From the NCBI GenBank assembly GCA_005884575.1, contig VAWW01000030.1:51969-99637 (forward strand): a stretch of DNA of 47,669 nt. Direction: 5' to 3'. Positions 9,701 to 17,190 of this stretch are shown one piece after another. The notes beneath the pieces were generated by a model that saw only the letters and a program-made list of their open reading frames with translations, ran no database searches and had not been told where the DNA came from. Both the position numbers and the translations under genes were made by a program. The DNA comes from Actinomycetota bacterium. GTDB taxonomy: Bacteria; Actinomycetota; Thermoleophilia; Gaiellales; Gaiellaceae. Each line of letters opens with the position of its first letter. The stretch's first letter is position 1.

Positions 9701-12700
9701 GAATCGAGCACGCGGATCTCCGAGTCGCCGTTCCCGAACGTATTGATCCGGTACGCGTCGTCGTTCGCACCGCCGTCGAGGGTCAGCAGCGCGCCGATCC
9801 CGTTGGCCGCGCTCGGCGACACCGTGTCGGGGTTGACCGCAATCGCGTCGTTCCCGCCCTGGCCGTTGACGAAGGTCGGGCCGGCGATCGTCTCGACGAC
9901 GAGCGCGTCGTCGCCGGGGCCGCCGTTCACGATCGTCGTCCCCGCATGCGTCGAGAGGATGCTGAAGGCGTCGCCGCCCGAGCCGAGCTGGACGGTGAGG
10001 AACTTGAGGCCTGCGTACGTGATTCCGGCGGTGCCGAGGCCGATCAGGTCCGTCGAGGTCAGCGTGCCCGCGTTGCCGGCCGGATTGCCCGCGTCGCTGA
10101 GGTTCATCGTGTCGCTGCCGCCCTGGCCGTCCACGATCAGGTGGCCGGCGATGCCCGCGACCGTCGCGGCATCCGAGGAGACGTTCACGGTGTCGTCACC
10201 CGAGCCGGTCAAGAGCGTCGTCAGCGCGCCGCCGAAGGTGCTCTGGACGGAGAAGACGTCGCTGCCCGAGCCGAGCTGGAGGTTGAGGGTCTCGAGGCCC
10301 GCGTACGTGATCCCCGCGGTGCCGAGTCCGGTCAGGTCGGTCGACGTGAGCGTCCCGACGCTTGGGCCCGTGTTCCCCGCGTCGCTCACGTTCAGCGTGT
10401 TGCTCCCGCCCTCGCCGTCCACGATCAGGTGACCTGCGATCCCGGCGACCGTGCCGAGGTTCGCCGGCGCGTCGGAGGACACGTTCACGGTGTCGTGCCC
10501 TGGTCCGGCGCGCGTCGTCGTGACGGTTGAGGCGTTCGTCGAGAGGACGTCGAAGCGGTCGTCGCCGGCGCCGAGCTGGATGTTCAGGAGCTCGATGCCC
10601 GCGTAGGTGATGCCGGCGGTGCCCAGGCCGGTGAGGAGCGACGAGGTGAGGCGGCCGCTGTTGGCGAGCGCGTCGCCGAGGTCGCTGACGAAGAGTGTGT
10701 CGCTGCCGCCCTGGCCGTCGACGGTCAGCGGCCCGGCGACGGTGTTGACGGTGCCGAGGTTGAGCGGCGCGTCGGAGGACGCGTTGACGGTGTCGTCGCC
10801 GTCGCCCGTCTGCAGCATCGTCTGCGACGAGGTGCCGTGGATGTCGAAGTGGGTGCTCCCGGCCCCGAGCCGGATCGTCAGGTTCGCGATGCCCGCGTAG
10901 GTGATCCCGGCGCCGAGCCCGAGGCCGGTCAGGGTCGTCGCCGTGAGCATGCCGTCGTTGCCGGCGCTGCTCGCGTCGCCGGTCTCGTCGACGTAGAGGC
11001 TGTCGCTCGCGGACGGTGCGCCGCCGTCGATCGTCACGGCGCCGGCGATACCGTTGACGATGCCGCCGCTGTCGACGGCGCGCGAGAAGAAGGCCGCGTT
11101 GCTGCCGAGCTCGAACACGTCGTCTCCGTCGTTGCCGTTCAGGATCACGGTCCCGGCGGCCGCGACGAGCTTGAACCAGTCGGCGCCCGTGCCGCCTGTG
11201 ACCGTGAGCGTGCTGACCGGAGCGGTCGAGCGGATCGTCACTGTGTCGTTGCCCGGGCCGAGGTCGATCATAGTCGCGACGCCGCCCGCCGTCGAGTCGA
11301 CATTCATCGTGTCGCTGCCCGAGCCGAGCGCGATGTTCAGGGTCTCGAGGCCGGAGTAGGTGACGCCGCCCGGGGCGAGGCCGAGACCCGTCAGGGCCGT
11401 CGACGTGAGCCTGCCGAAGTGGCCGAGCGGGTCGCCGGAGCCGTCGACCGTGAGGAGGTCGATGCCGGCGCCGCCGGCGACGACGAGCGCCGCGTCGATC
11501 GCGTTGAGGTTCCCGCCCGTGTTTGTCCGCCCGAGCTCGTCCGCGTTCGACCCGACCGCGAGCCAGTCGTTGCTGGAGCCACCGTCGAGCGTGAACGGCA
11601 GGTTGTTGCTGCGGACCGCGAAGCGGTCGGTGCCGCCGCGGAGGTAGACGCTCACGAGCTCGATCGGCTGAGCGACCGTGACCGTGGCGGAGCTCGTCCC
11701 GCCGGCGAGCGTGAAGAGCGTCGTCGTCGCGTCGCTCGTCTCCGCGCGGCCGGTGTCGTTCCCGTCGGTGCCCTTGAGCACGAGCGTGTCGCTGCCGGCG
11801 CCGCCGCCGTCCTCGAGCACCGTCGTCGAGCCGCCAGCGTTCCCGTTCAGCTCGACGATGTAGAGGTCGTCGCCGCCGTAGCCGTTGAGCGTCGCGCCGC
11901 CCGTCCACGGCAGCAGGCCGGTGTGCAGCAGGCCGTTGACGAGGATCGACGTCGTCGGACCGCCCACGGTGAAGACGTTGCGCTCGGTGCCCGTCGGGTC
12001 ACCGCCGAGGATCGCGTGCTCGAAGACCGTCGGATCCTCGAAGGTTGCGGTGCCGAAGCTGCCGACGGCGAGCGTCTCGCCCGCGCCCGTCAGCGTCGCG
12101 GTGCCCATCACGAACGCGTTGTGCCAGAGCCCGAAGTCGGTGGAGTCGAACTCGAGGACCGTGTCGTCGCCGCTCGAGTCGACGTATGTGTCGGTGCCCT
12201 CGCCGCCGGAGACGGTGTCGTTGCCTGGGCCGGAGTCGATCACGTCGTTGTCCGGCGTGCCGGCGATCGAGTCGTTGCCGGCGCCGCCGTTCAGGTTCGT
12301 GTGCGCGAAGTGCGGACCGGTCACCGAGGCGCCGTTCAGGAAGTCGTTTCCGTCCAGCGCGTTGATCGTCAGAACGTCTCCGTCGCCTACGACCGAGTTG
12401 ATCGTCGTGAGCACGTAATGGCCGGCCCAGTTGACGGTCGTGTTCGAGCCGGCCGAGGTGCCGAGCTGCGCGACGTCGTCGCCGTTGCTCAGGTTGAGCG
12501 TCACGGTGTCGGCGCCCGCGTGCGCGATGAGATCGACCGTGCCGTCGCCGTTCGTGTCGAGGGACCCCGAGGACAGGTCGGCGGTGACGCGCTTGATCCC
12601 GGCCAGGTCGAGCGCGCCGGTGAAGGAGTACGAGTCGCCGCCGCCGACGCCCCGGAGGACGAGGCCCTCGGTCGTCGTGATCGTCAGCGAGCCGAGCAGC

Positions 12701-15700
12701 GTCGCGCCGCTGTAGCGGCCGACGATCACCGAGGAGCCGGAGACCGTGACGCGGAAGTCGTCGGAGCCCGTCGTGCCGGTCAGCTGGGCGACGTCGCCGA
12801 CCGTGGACGTGACGTTCGTACCGCCTGCGAACGTCTCGCCCGCGACGAGGTTGACGACGTCCTCGCGGTAGAGGTCGTCGCCGCCGTCGCCGTTGACCGT
12901 GTCGGCGCCGCCGCGACCCTGGAGCGTGTCGTTGCCGTTGCCGCCCGAGATCACGTCGCCGCCCGCGCCGCCCAGGATGTTGTCGTTTCCGTCGCCCCCG
13001 GTGAGCGTCGCGCCGCTCGGCGAGTCGTTCGACAGCGTGTCGTTGCCCGCGCCGCCGTCGAGGAGGAGCGTCGCGGTGTTCCCCGCGGCGGCCGCGCCGA
13101 CTGCGAGCACGTCGTCGTCGCCGTCGCCGTAGAGCTTGGCGCTGCTCGAGCCGAGGTACGAGAGCGTGTCGTTGCCGCTGCCGCCGTGCGCCTCGAGCGG
13201 CACCGCGACGCCCGGCATGACGTGGAGCGAGTCGGTGCCGTCGCCGAAGTCGGCGAAGATCGACCTGACGCCGTCGAAGTCCTCGGTCTTGCCGAAGGCG
13301 ATCACGCGCAGCTTCGAGCGTCCGGAGATCGAGCTCGGGCCGAGTGAGGAGATCTGGTAGTCCTCGTCCGCGATCGGCGTCCCGCCGACCTTGCCGACGT
13401 TGCGGTTGCCGCCGAGCGCGCCGACGTTGAGCGTCAGCACCCCGCTCCCGACGTTGAGGCCCGCGAGCTGTGGCGCCGGCGGAGGCGTCGTCACGTTGGT
13501 GAGACGCGCCGGCAACGTGAACGTCGCGACGGTGATGTCGAAGCTCTTCAGCTCCTCGATCCAGTCGTTCTCCGGCTTCTGGACGTCGACCCATTCGTCG
13601 CAGTGGCCGCCGAAGAAGCTCCAGATCTTGCAGCCGAGGGTCCCGAGGAAGTTGACGACCGCGAGGCCGGCGTCCTCGGCGGCGTCGAGCGTCATCCGGA
13701 CGACCTTGAGCACCGTCTCGAGGAACCAGCCGCTGCCCTCGACGTGCACCTTGAACGTGACGGTCTGGCCGAGCGTGCCGGTGACGCTGCCACTCGCGCT
13801 GATCCCGAACAGGTTGATGCCCGCGAACTTGGCGCTGAACGAGCCGCCGATGCTGAACGCGAAGTTCGTCCCGTCGAACGAGGCGTGGATCGTGCCGCTG
13901 CCGCTGATGCCCGTGCTGTCCCAACCGAGCACGATGCTGCCCGTGAACGTCAGGTCGAAGTGCCCGTTCGACTGGATGTTCCCGTAGGCGCTGAGGCTCA
14001 GCGGCCCGAACGTCGCCGTCAGCGCTCCCGACTGCGGCACCGTGATCGACCATGCGCTGTGGTCGACGACGATCGTCATCGTGCCGCTGACCTTGATGAT
14101 GCTGAGGATGTTCACGTCGCCGTGGACCGCGAGCCGGAAGTAGCTGTTCGAGCCCGTCGTGTTGATGTTCAGCTGCCCCGACAGGTTCACGTCGAACAGC
14201 GAGAGCAGGTTGAGGCTGAACGCGACGTCCAGGTTGACGATCACGCCGTCGTCGTAGATGCCGAGGTTGCCCTTGACGCTGAACGACAGCGGTCCGATCG
14301 TGAAGGCGAGCTGCGCGATCAGCTCGAAGGCGCCGCTGCGTATCGAGATCGCGGCGAGCCCGGTCGCGCTCGCGAAGTTCAGGAAGTTGAACGAGCCCGA
14401 GAGGATCGCGACGATGTAGCTGCCGTTCGCCTCGTAGTTGACGGTGCCCGTCTGCTGGCCGAGCAAGATCGCGACGGCCGTCAGGTCCGGGTTGCCAGGC
14501 GACGAGAAGATCTTCGGCGCGCCGCCGTGGACGACGTACGTGTTCTTGGTGCACCCGGGCTGTGTCGGGTCCGTACACACGAGCCGAGTCTTCAGCGTCG
14601 TTGCGAGCGTGCTCAGCGTGCCCGTGTAGTTGAAGAGGATGTTCAGCAGCCGATCGGGCACGACGACAGACTGATCGACGCCCGTCGTGTTCACGATCAC
14701 GCGTGCAGTGACCGTCAGCCCGAGATCCGGGATCCCGAGCGACAGGTTGACGTCGAGGTCGGCGGCGACTCCCTGGCCGTTGATGATCAGGACGCCGAGC
14801 GCGGTGATGCTGACCAGGCTGTTGCCGGAGCGGCCCATGTCCGGCCCGAGCTGCAGCTCGCCGGCGGCGAACAGCTTCAGCCCGGTCGGGTCGACCTGCA
14901 GCGAGAAGGCGCCGTCGATCAGGAAGAAGTTCGCGACATTCAGGACCGCGGTCGCCTGGATCGTCACGTTGAATGTCCGGAACTTGAGGTTGATCGGGTG
15001 CGTCGGGTCGCCCGTCTCGACCGCGAAGCCGTCCGTCCCGAAGCTCGCGACGAAGTCGATCGCCGAGCCGCCGCTCATCAGGCCGGCGCCGAGGTTCAGC
15101 TGCACGAGCAACGTGCCCGTCAGCGTGACGCCCGGGATGTGGACGAGGCCGAACGACTTGATGTCGAGATCCATCGCGACGAAGACCGACGGGTTCGACG
15201 ACAGCACCTCCGTGCCAACGAACAGGCCGAGGTTGAGGTCGGTGATCTGGATCCCGATCGCGGTCGTGCTGAGGTTCGTGCCGGTCTTGTCGAGGACATA
15301 CGGGCCGTTGATCCCGATGAAGGCGCTCACGTGCGACGCGCCGATCGTCATCGTCGTCAGGTGCGCGGTACTGCCGTCGCTGAGCGTGACGTCCTTCTGC
15401 GGCCCAAGGTTGAACGCGATGCTCCCTTGCAGCGTGATCACGCCGAAGACGTCGAGCTGGATCCACGTCGCCTTCGCGCGGACGAGCGCCGTCGCCATGT
15501 CGAGGTCGACGGTGGTCGTCGGGCTCGACTTGACGCCGAAGTGGCCGCCCGGCATCGACGAGAAGTCGATCACCGGCAACAGCGGCAGCCCGCCGATCGT
15601 CGGGCTCGAGATGTTCAGCGCGACCTCGAGGCCGTCGACCTGCGCAACGAGCCCGTTGATCCCGACGAGCCGGATCGTCGCCGCGCTCGCCTTCAGCGCC

Positions 15701-17190
15701 ACGTAGCTGCGCGGGTCGAGGTTGTTCGTCGGCTTGCCGATCAGGATGCCGAACGTCAGGTCGTCGATCACGAGCCCGATGGCGTGGTGGTTGACCTCGG
15801 AGTCGACGAGCTGGCCGTCGGTGCCGCGGTTCGGGATCCCGTCACCGTTCGTGTCGACCCAGTACGGCCCGTGGATGCCGACGAACGCCATCACGTTGCG
15901 AGCGCCGATCGTCAGCGTCAAGATCTCCGTGCTGTGCAGGCCGAGGACGTCGCCGGGGATCGTGATCCCCAGCTGGTCGAGCACGTCCGCCGGGTTCCCG
16001 AGGAGCCCGCCGACGAGCGGCACGGTCATGACCGGGCCCTTCTCGAAGTAGATGCTGCCCGTGATGTAGACGAACTGCGAGAGCTGGATCGTCACCTTCT
16101 CGGCGCCGCCCGCGATCAGCGGCGTCGTGAAGCCGAGCGCGCGGAAGTCGCCTGCGGTGTTGATCGCGACGTGGTAGCCGTCGCCGCCGAAGCTCTGGAT
16201 GAAGTCGATCACCGGGGGCGAGCCGCCCGGGATCGCCGGCCAGCCGGGTGCGTACGAGCCCTGGTTCAGCTTCACCTCGACGCCGGCGGCCTCGAGGATG
16301 ATCTCCGGGATCCCCGCGAGGCCGAGGTTGTCGGCGCTCGCGTCGAGCGCGAAGAAGCGGAGCTTCGCAGCGTTGAGGATCGCGTCGGTGCCGGTGAGCG
16401 GCTCCGCGTTCATCAACACCATGCCGAGCGTCACGTTCGTCAGGAAGAGGCCGATCGCGTGCGCGTCGGTGAGCTCCTGGCGCGTGATGTGCCCGTCGGC
16501 GGCGGCCGCGTCGAGCGAGTCGGTATAGCCGACGAAGACGTCGACGTGGCCGAGGCCGATCTCGATCGTCTCGACGGGGAGGTTCCAGATCATCGACCCG
16601 TCGTCCTTGATCCCGAGCTGCCCATCGTCCGTGTTCGAGTGGTGCAGCGCGGCGATGTAGGGCGCGGCCTGGATCGCCGAGAGGCCGGTCTTCACGTCGA
16701 CCTGCCTGACCGGACCCTTGTTGAAGCTGAAGGAGCCGGTCACATACACGAAGTCGCTGATCCGCAGCAGGATGTTGTCCGCGGATGCGCCGATCAGCGG
16801 GGTGTCCCACTTGATCGCGACGAAGCTGCCGCTCGTGTCGGTCGGGACGTGGTAGCCGCCGGTGCCGAAGCTGAGGACGAAGTCGACGACGGGGGGCGCG
16901 CTGATGCCCGGCACGGCCGGCCACGGGCCGGTGAAGCTGCCGCGGTTGACGCGCACCTGCACGTTCGTCCCGCTGAGCCAGATCTCCGGGACCCCCTCGA
17001 GCACGACGGCCGACGCAGTGACGTCGAGCGCGAAGAACTTCAGGAACGAGGCGTTCAGCCCGAGCGGCTGGATCGCCAGCACGCCGGTCAGCCGCACCGG
17101 CAGCGCCCGCATCATCACCATGCCGAGGCTGACGTTGCCGAGGAAGAGGCCGATCGCGTGCGCGGCCACGAGCTCGTCGTGCGTCAGGCC
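3760..17190 (-). CDS. Giant RTX-type calcium-binding repeat protein, C-terminal part (after frameshift)
   Basis: About 4,475 residues that continue, in another frame, the 1,908-residue part encoded just upstream. It begins GLTHDELVAAHAIGLFL, the middle of a large repeat module. Order: three further modules (one with a DTNGDGIPN calcium-loop-like motif); a beta-rich region of alternating-hydrophobic strands (about 13,700-15,000); then some 9 kb of glycine/aspartate-rich RTX-like nonapeptides such as GGAGNDTL and GGNGNDTL; recurrent FGDFGR(V/L) blocks; a charged segment; and a terminal Ig-like domain (VTVSGTGDAGDFVTLYDGS). Calcium-induced folding of a beta-roll outside the cell is the family expectation. 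No enzyme or toxin domain was recognised. It has no start codon of its own with correct N-terminal sequence. The stop overlaps the queF start region. Confidence 0.8.
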   Translation of the reverse strand, partial: GLTHDELVAAHAIGLFLGNVSLGMVMMRALPVRLTGVLAIQPLGLNASFLKFFALDVTASAVVLEGVPEIWLSGTNVQVRVNRGSFTGPWPAVPGISAPPVVDFVLSFGTGGYHVPTDTSGSFVAIKWDTPLIGASADNILLRISDFVYVTGSFSFNKGPVRQVDVKTGLSAIQAAPYIAALHHSNTDDGQLGIKDDGSMIWNLPVETIEIGLGHVDVFVGYTDSLDAAAADGHITRQELTDAHAIGLFLTNVTLGMVLMNAEPLTGTDAILNAAKLRFFALDASADNLGLAGIPEIILEAAGVEVKLNQGSYAPGWPAIPGGSPPVIDFIQSFGGDGYHVAINTAGDFRALGFTTPLIAGGAEKVTIQLSQFVYITGSIYFEKGPVMTVPLVGGLLGNPADVLDQLGITIPGDVLGLHSTEILTLTIGARNVMAFVGIHGPYWVDTNGDGIPNRGTDGQLVDSEVNHHAIGLVIDDLTFGILIGKPTNNLDPRSYVALKASAATIRLVGINGLVAQVDGLEVALNISSPTIGGLPLLPVIDFSSMPGGHFGVKSSPTTTVDLDMATALVRAKATWIQLDVFGVITLQGSIAFNLGPQKDVTLSDGSTAHLTTMTIGASHVSAFIGINGPYVLDKTGTNLSTTAIGIQITDLNLGLFVGTEVLSSNPSVFVAMDLDIKSFGLVHIPGVTLTGTLLVQLNLGAGLMSGGSAIDFVASFGTDGFAVETGDPTHPINLKFRTFNVTIQATAVLNVANFFLIDGAFSLQVDPTGLKLFAAGELQLGPDMGRSGNSLVSITALGVLIINGQGVAADLDVNLSLGIPDLGLTVTARVIVNTTGVDQSVVVPDRLLNILFNYTGTLSTLATTLKTRLVCTDPTQPGCTKNTYVVHGGAPKIFSSPGNPDLTAVAILLGQQTGTVNYEANGSYIVAILSGSFNFLNFASATGLAAISIRSGAFELIAQLAFTIGPLSFSVKGNLGIYDDGVIVNLDVAFSLNLLSLFDVNLSGQLNINTTGSNSYFRLAVHGDVNILSIIKVSGTMTIVVDHSAWSITVPQSGALTATFGPLSLSAYGNIQSNGHFDLTFTGSIVLGWDSTGISGSGTIHASFDGTNFAFSIGGSFSAKFAGINLFGISASGSVTGTLGQTVTFKVHVEGSGWFLETVLKVVRMTLDAAEDAGLAVVNFLGTLGCKIWSFFGGHCDEWVDVQKPENDWIEELKSFDITVATFTLPARLTNVTTPPPAPQLAGLNVGSGVLTLNVGALGGNRNVGKVGGTPIADEDYQISSLGPSSISGRSKLRVIAFGKTEDFDGVRSIFADFGDGTDSLHVMPGVAVPLEAHGGSGNDTLSYLGSSSAKLYGDGDDDVLAVGAAAAGNTATLLLDGGAGNDTLSNDSPSGATLTGGDGNDNILGGAGGDVISGGNGNDTLQGRGGADTVNGDGGDDLYREDVVNLVAGETFAGGTNVTSTVGDVAQLTGTTGSDDFRVTVSGSSVIVGRYSGATLLGSLTITTTEGLVLRGVGGGDSYSFTGALDLAGIKRVTADLSSGSLDTNGDGTVDLIAHAGADTVTLNLSNGDDVAQLGTSAGSNTTVNWAGHYVLTTINSVVGDGDVLTINALDGNDFLNGASVTGPHFAHTNLNGGAGNDSIAGTPDNDVIDSGPGNDTVSGGEGTDTYVDSSGDDTVLEFDSTDFGLWHNAFVMGTATLTGAGETLAVGSFGTATFEDPTVFEHAILGGDPTGTERNVFTVGGPTTSILVNGLLHTGLLPWTGGATLNGYGGDDLYIVELNGNAGGSTTVLEDGGGAGSDTLVLKGTDGNDTGRAETSDATTTLFTLAGGTSSATVTVAQPIELVSVYLRGGTDRFAVRSNNLPFTLDGGSSNDWLAVGSNADELGRTNTGGNLNAIDAALVVAGGAGIDLLTVDGSGDPLGHFGRLTSTALTGLGLAPGGVTYSGLETLNIALGSGSDTMNVDSTAGGVATMIDLGPGNDTVTIRSTAPVSTLTVTGGTGADWFKLVAAAGTVILNGNDGDDVFELGSNAAFFSRAVDSGGIVNGIAGAVTIDGGAPSASDSLYVDETGDASSAGNDGMLTATTLTGLGLGAGITYAGIANLTIRLGAGSTHFDIHGTSSQTMLQTGDGDDTVNASSDAPLNLGTVNTVAGPLTVDGQGGSDTLFVSDLGDALANSGRLTSSLLTGLGTAGITYAGIELLNIQLGAGDDRFDVLSTNASTVTTTRAGPGHDTVNVSSDAPANLGTVAGIAGHLIVDGEGGSNTLNVSDAGNTGPSVGTLTSTDLTGLGTAGITYAGLETLNLQLGSGSDVFSVQSTFGGALTTLLTGSGDDTVNVSSDAATVAGIAGHLIVDGQGGSDTMNLSDAGNPAGNAGTLTSTDLIGLGTAGITYAGLKFLTVQLGSGGDAFSILSTHAGTTIVNGGPGDDALVVETIAGPTFVNGQGGNDAIAVNPDTVSPSAANGIGALLTLDGGANDDAYRINTFGNGDSEIRVLDSGGGVDTLTIEGTAAADQFLFRHDLVASLTGFDGSAYTHAERIVYNGAVESLTVDGLTGDDRFAFDDNSSATTVNGGDGNDLFQVGQLYGQPVLLVWPVDFTTTTRGDLSNGVSFATALNGGADGDTFSIFHNRAPLSANGGAGDDSFVIRTFLGVDEHTSVDAGEGIDTVRYVQNAPVSIDGGDGFDTLLVIGTEGDDTFVITATSISGTGIDVSYVNVESLTLDGTAGDDHFIVLGTGAGVVTTIYGGLGGDTIDVGDGANGLSNVAGPLIVDGRVGPATPAIPPPVLLPGESSSALPIPANPSLNVIEPNQVDTLNANAGAVTSPLAGLLDSTTLTGLGMAVGITYSNLEAVALHLGSGADAFRIASTHGGTTLVTGGAGNDSFQVETISGPTAIDAGAGDDTVRVGHDGTVDELDALLALEGGAGTDALVVDDSADTNDNLGTLTQTTLTGLDMVARAGVDRVYTVTPGAGGITIAIGALSANFGAGTSAADVQAGLQQLLFPGATCGTLGTSRCAQSVFVWAFGGDYLIGFQGELGGLAAPAVTGAPLRLEGLNYYDFETLAISLGSGNDRFNVRGTLPATTIDTGGGDDVVYVSDRADLGALAGAAAASGGDLAVLNAAILDGSLDLILGALAIDTATGSNTLGVSDRLDPNGDTAVTLAAGVIIGLAPAAITYAATGGDLGGQGYWAQAADSGLFGHGIAIYGGTGGSTFSIVSVFASDLTPAPFATTSTTLFAGEGGDQVTISAAAGPGRLLVVDGQGGDDTIDASAAALPLTAFGEGGSDELLGGSGSDYLFGDFGRVVYLRPPAAGGYDVWSGGGPVATPLAAPVSADAFFTVPDALFTFGTAGAHDVLAGNAGDDYLLGGGGADTVDGGRGNNVVFGDCGRIVLDRGLLVRAETTEPYAGAADAISAGSGDDIVFGGASVDTIVDTGGHNIVFGDFGFVAASPAAFTEIAATDPASGDGDVITITGAGANVVIGGAGGDVITTGPSDDLVFGDFGRLTGTIPLAFALPSGPAPYVYESTFTRAASGDDDTISVGDGRNVVIGGQGGDTIRAGSGDDDLIGGSNVAGAADGGDRIDGGAGNDVIAGDNALILRRGDAISLRIRSLTEATIYSVDAAGHIVANIGSTALADPDGIAGRTIVLYDAGTTDATTYGNDALAGGAGHDLLFGQMGNDTIHGDASIDVPAGTSAAAASDGNDYAEGGGGNDVIYGDLGQDDLIGGSSSLYIDAAGTRTDGNDVIFGGAGTLLGRNEPGDSSVDAHGRDADVIAGDDANIFRLVGTDGRYLSYPYDTYGGLRIVPRAVVLLDYGATDPASVGAGDFLYGEGGDDVIHGQTGADTIFGGPQDDQLYGEAGGDWISGGTGDDGILGDDGLLLASRNGVPEPLSGIAAMTPVTLEQADEVELTVNITGELHYTAILTPFAAGGNDILYGGLGNDSMHGGAGDDAMSGAEALPFYYGDGRNPLAIVAAYYSAGNVLGYDPATTMFRWYNAADPLRKIVLGGGVDFLLNFESQSSFDTGPTTTIDDGKDVLFGDGGNDWLVGGTNQDFLFGGTGDDLLQADDNLDSTKVTGIVTYASLTALTNAYAASIQSARALTNELLEAQRAEARGDVRGRTRELTAFMDEALGQVGSGLTADQAAVLQRLARWLLSPDPLANDTPDPKGSGVPYADLAFGGAGRDVLIGNTSSDRLIDWSDEFNTYAVPWNTNEGQGDNGNKRPLVDRYDDELAEFLVDLGLSAGADPTRGNVLRGGEPNGELGLVGPSDPAWAAQSGRERDEEIDVVRHSDRNSLGYRVVQSPSIRMEELDELRLDSTSEALLHRIAIRGRLTAAEESTLDLLGRSALGRLIAFGLVARSNGAVAVTDALLLATGYADPPRITSVSPPAATSTTTPVTVSGTGDAGDFVTLYDGSTAIGTATVRADGTWSLTVSLAVGTHTLSATQTVHEIPHAGLTSSPSCSVKVTVKMPSGKGS
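4600..13100 (-). repeat. RTX-like glycine/aspartate repeat region of the giant protein
   Basis: Protein-level repeats of the hemolysin-type calcium-binding kind (GGxGxDxL-like), dense at about 12,870-13,080 (LTGGDGNDNILGGAGGDVIS) and scattered through the region, alternating with longer blocks such as TLTSTDLTGLGTAGITYAGLETLNLQLGSG that recur several times around 9,950-10,950. The coding DNA is correspondingly repetitive, which is a likely source of assembly collapse. Confidence 0.75.

Noticed and set aside
4600-13100. CRISPR-like array
   Set aside because: The repeats are protein-coding RTX units of varying length without uniform spacers.
10837-13347. 836-codon open frame on the plus strand
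   Set aside because: Same shadow pattern opposite the RTX region.
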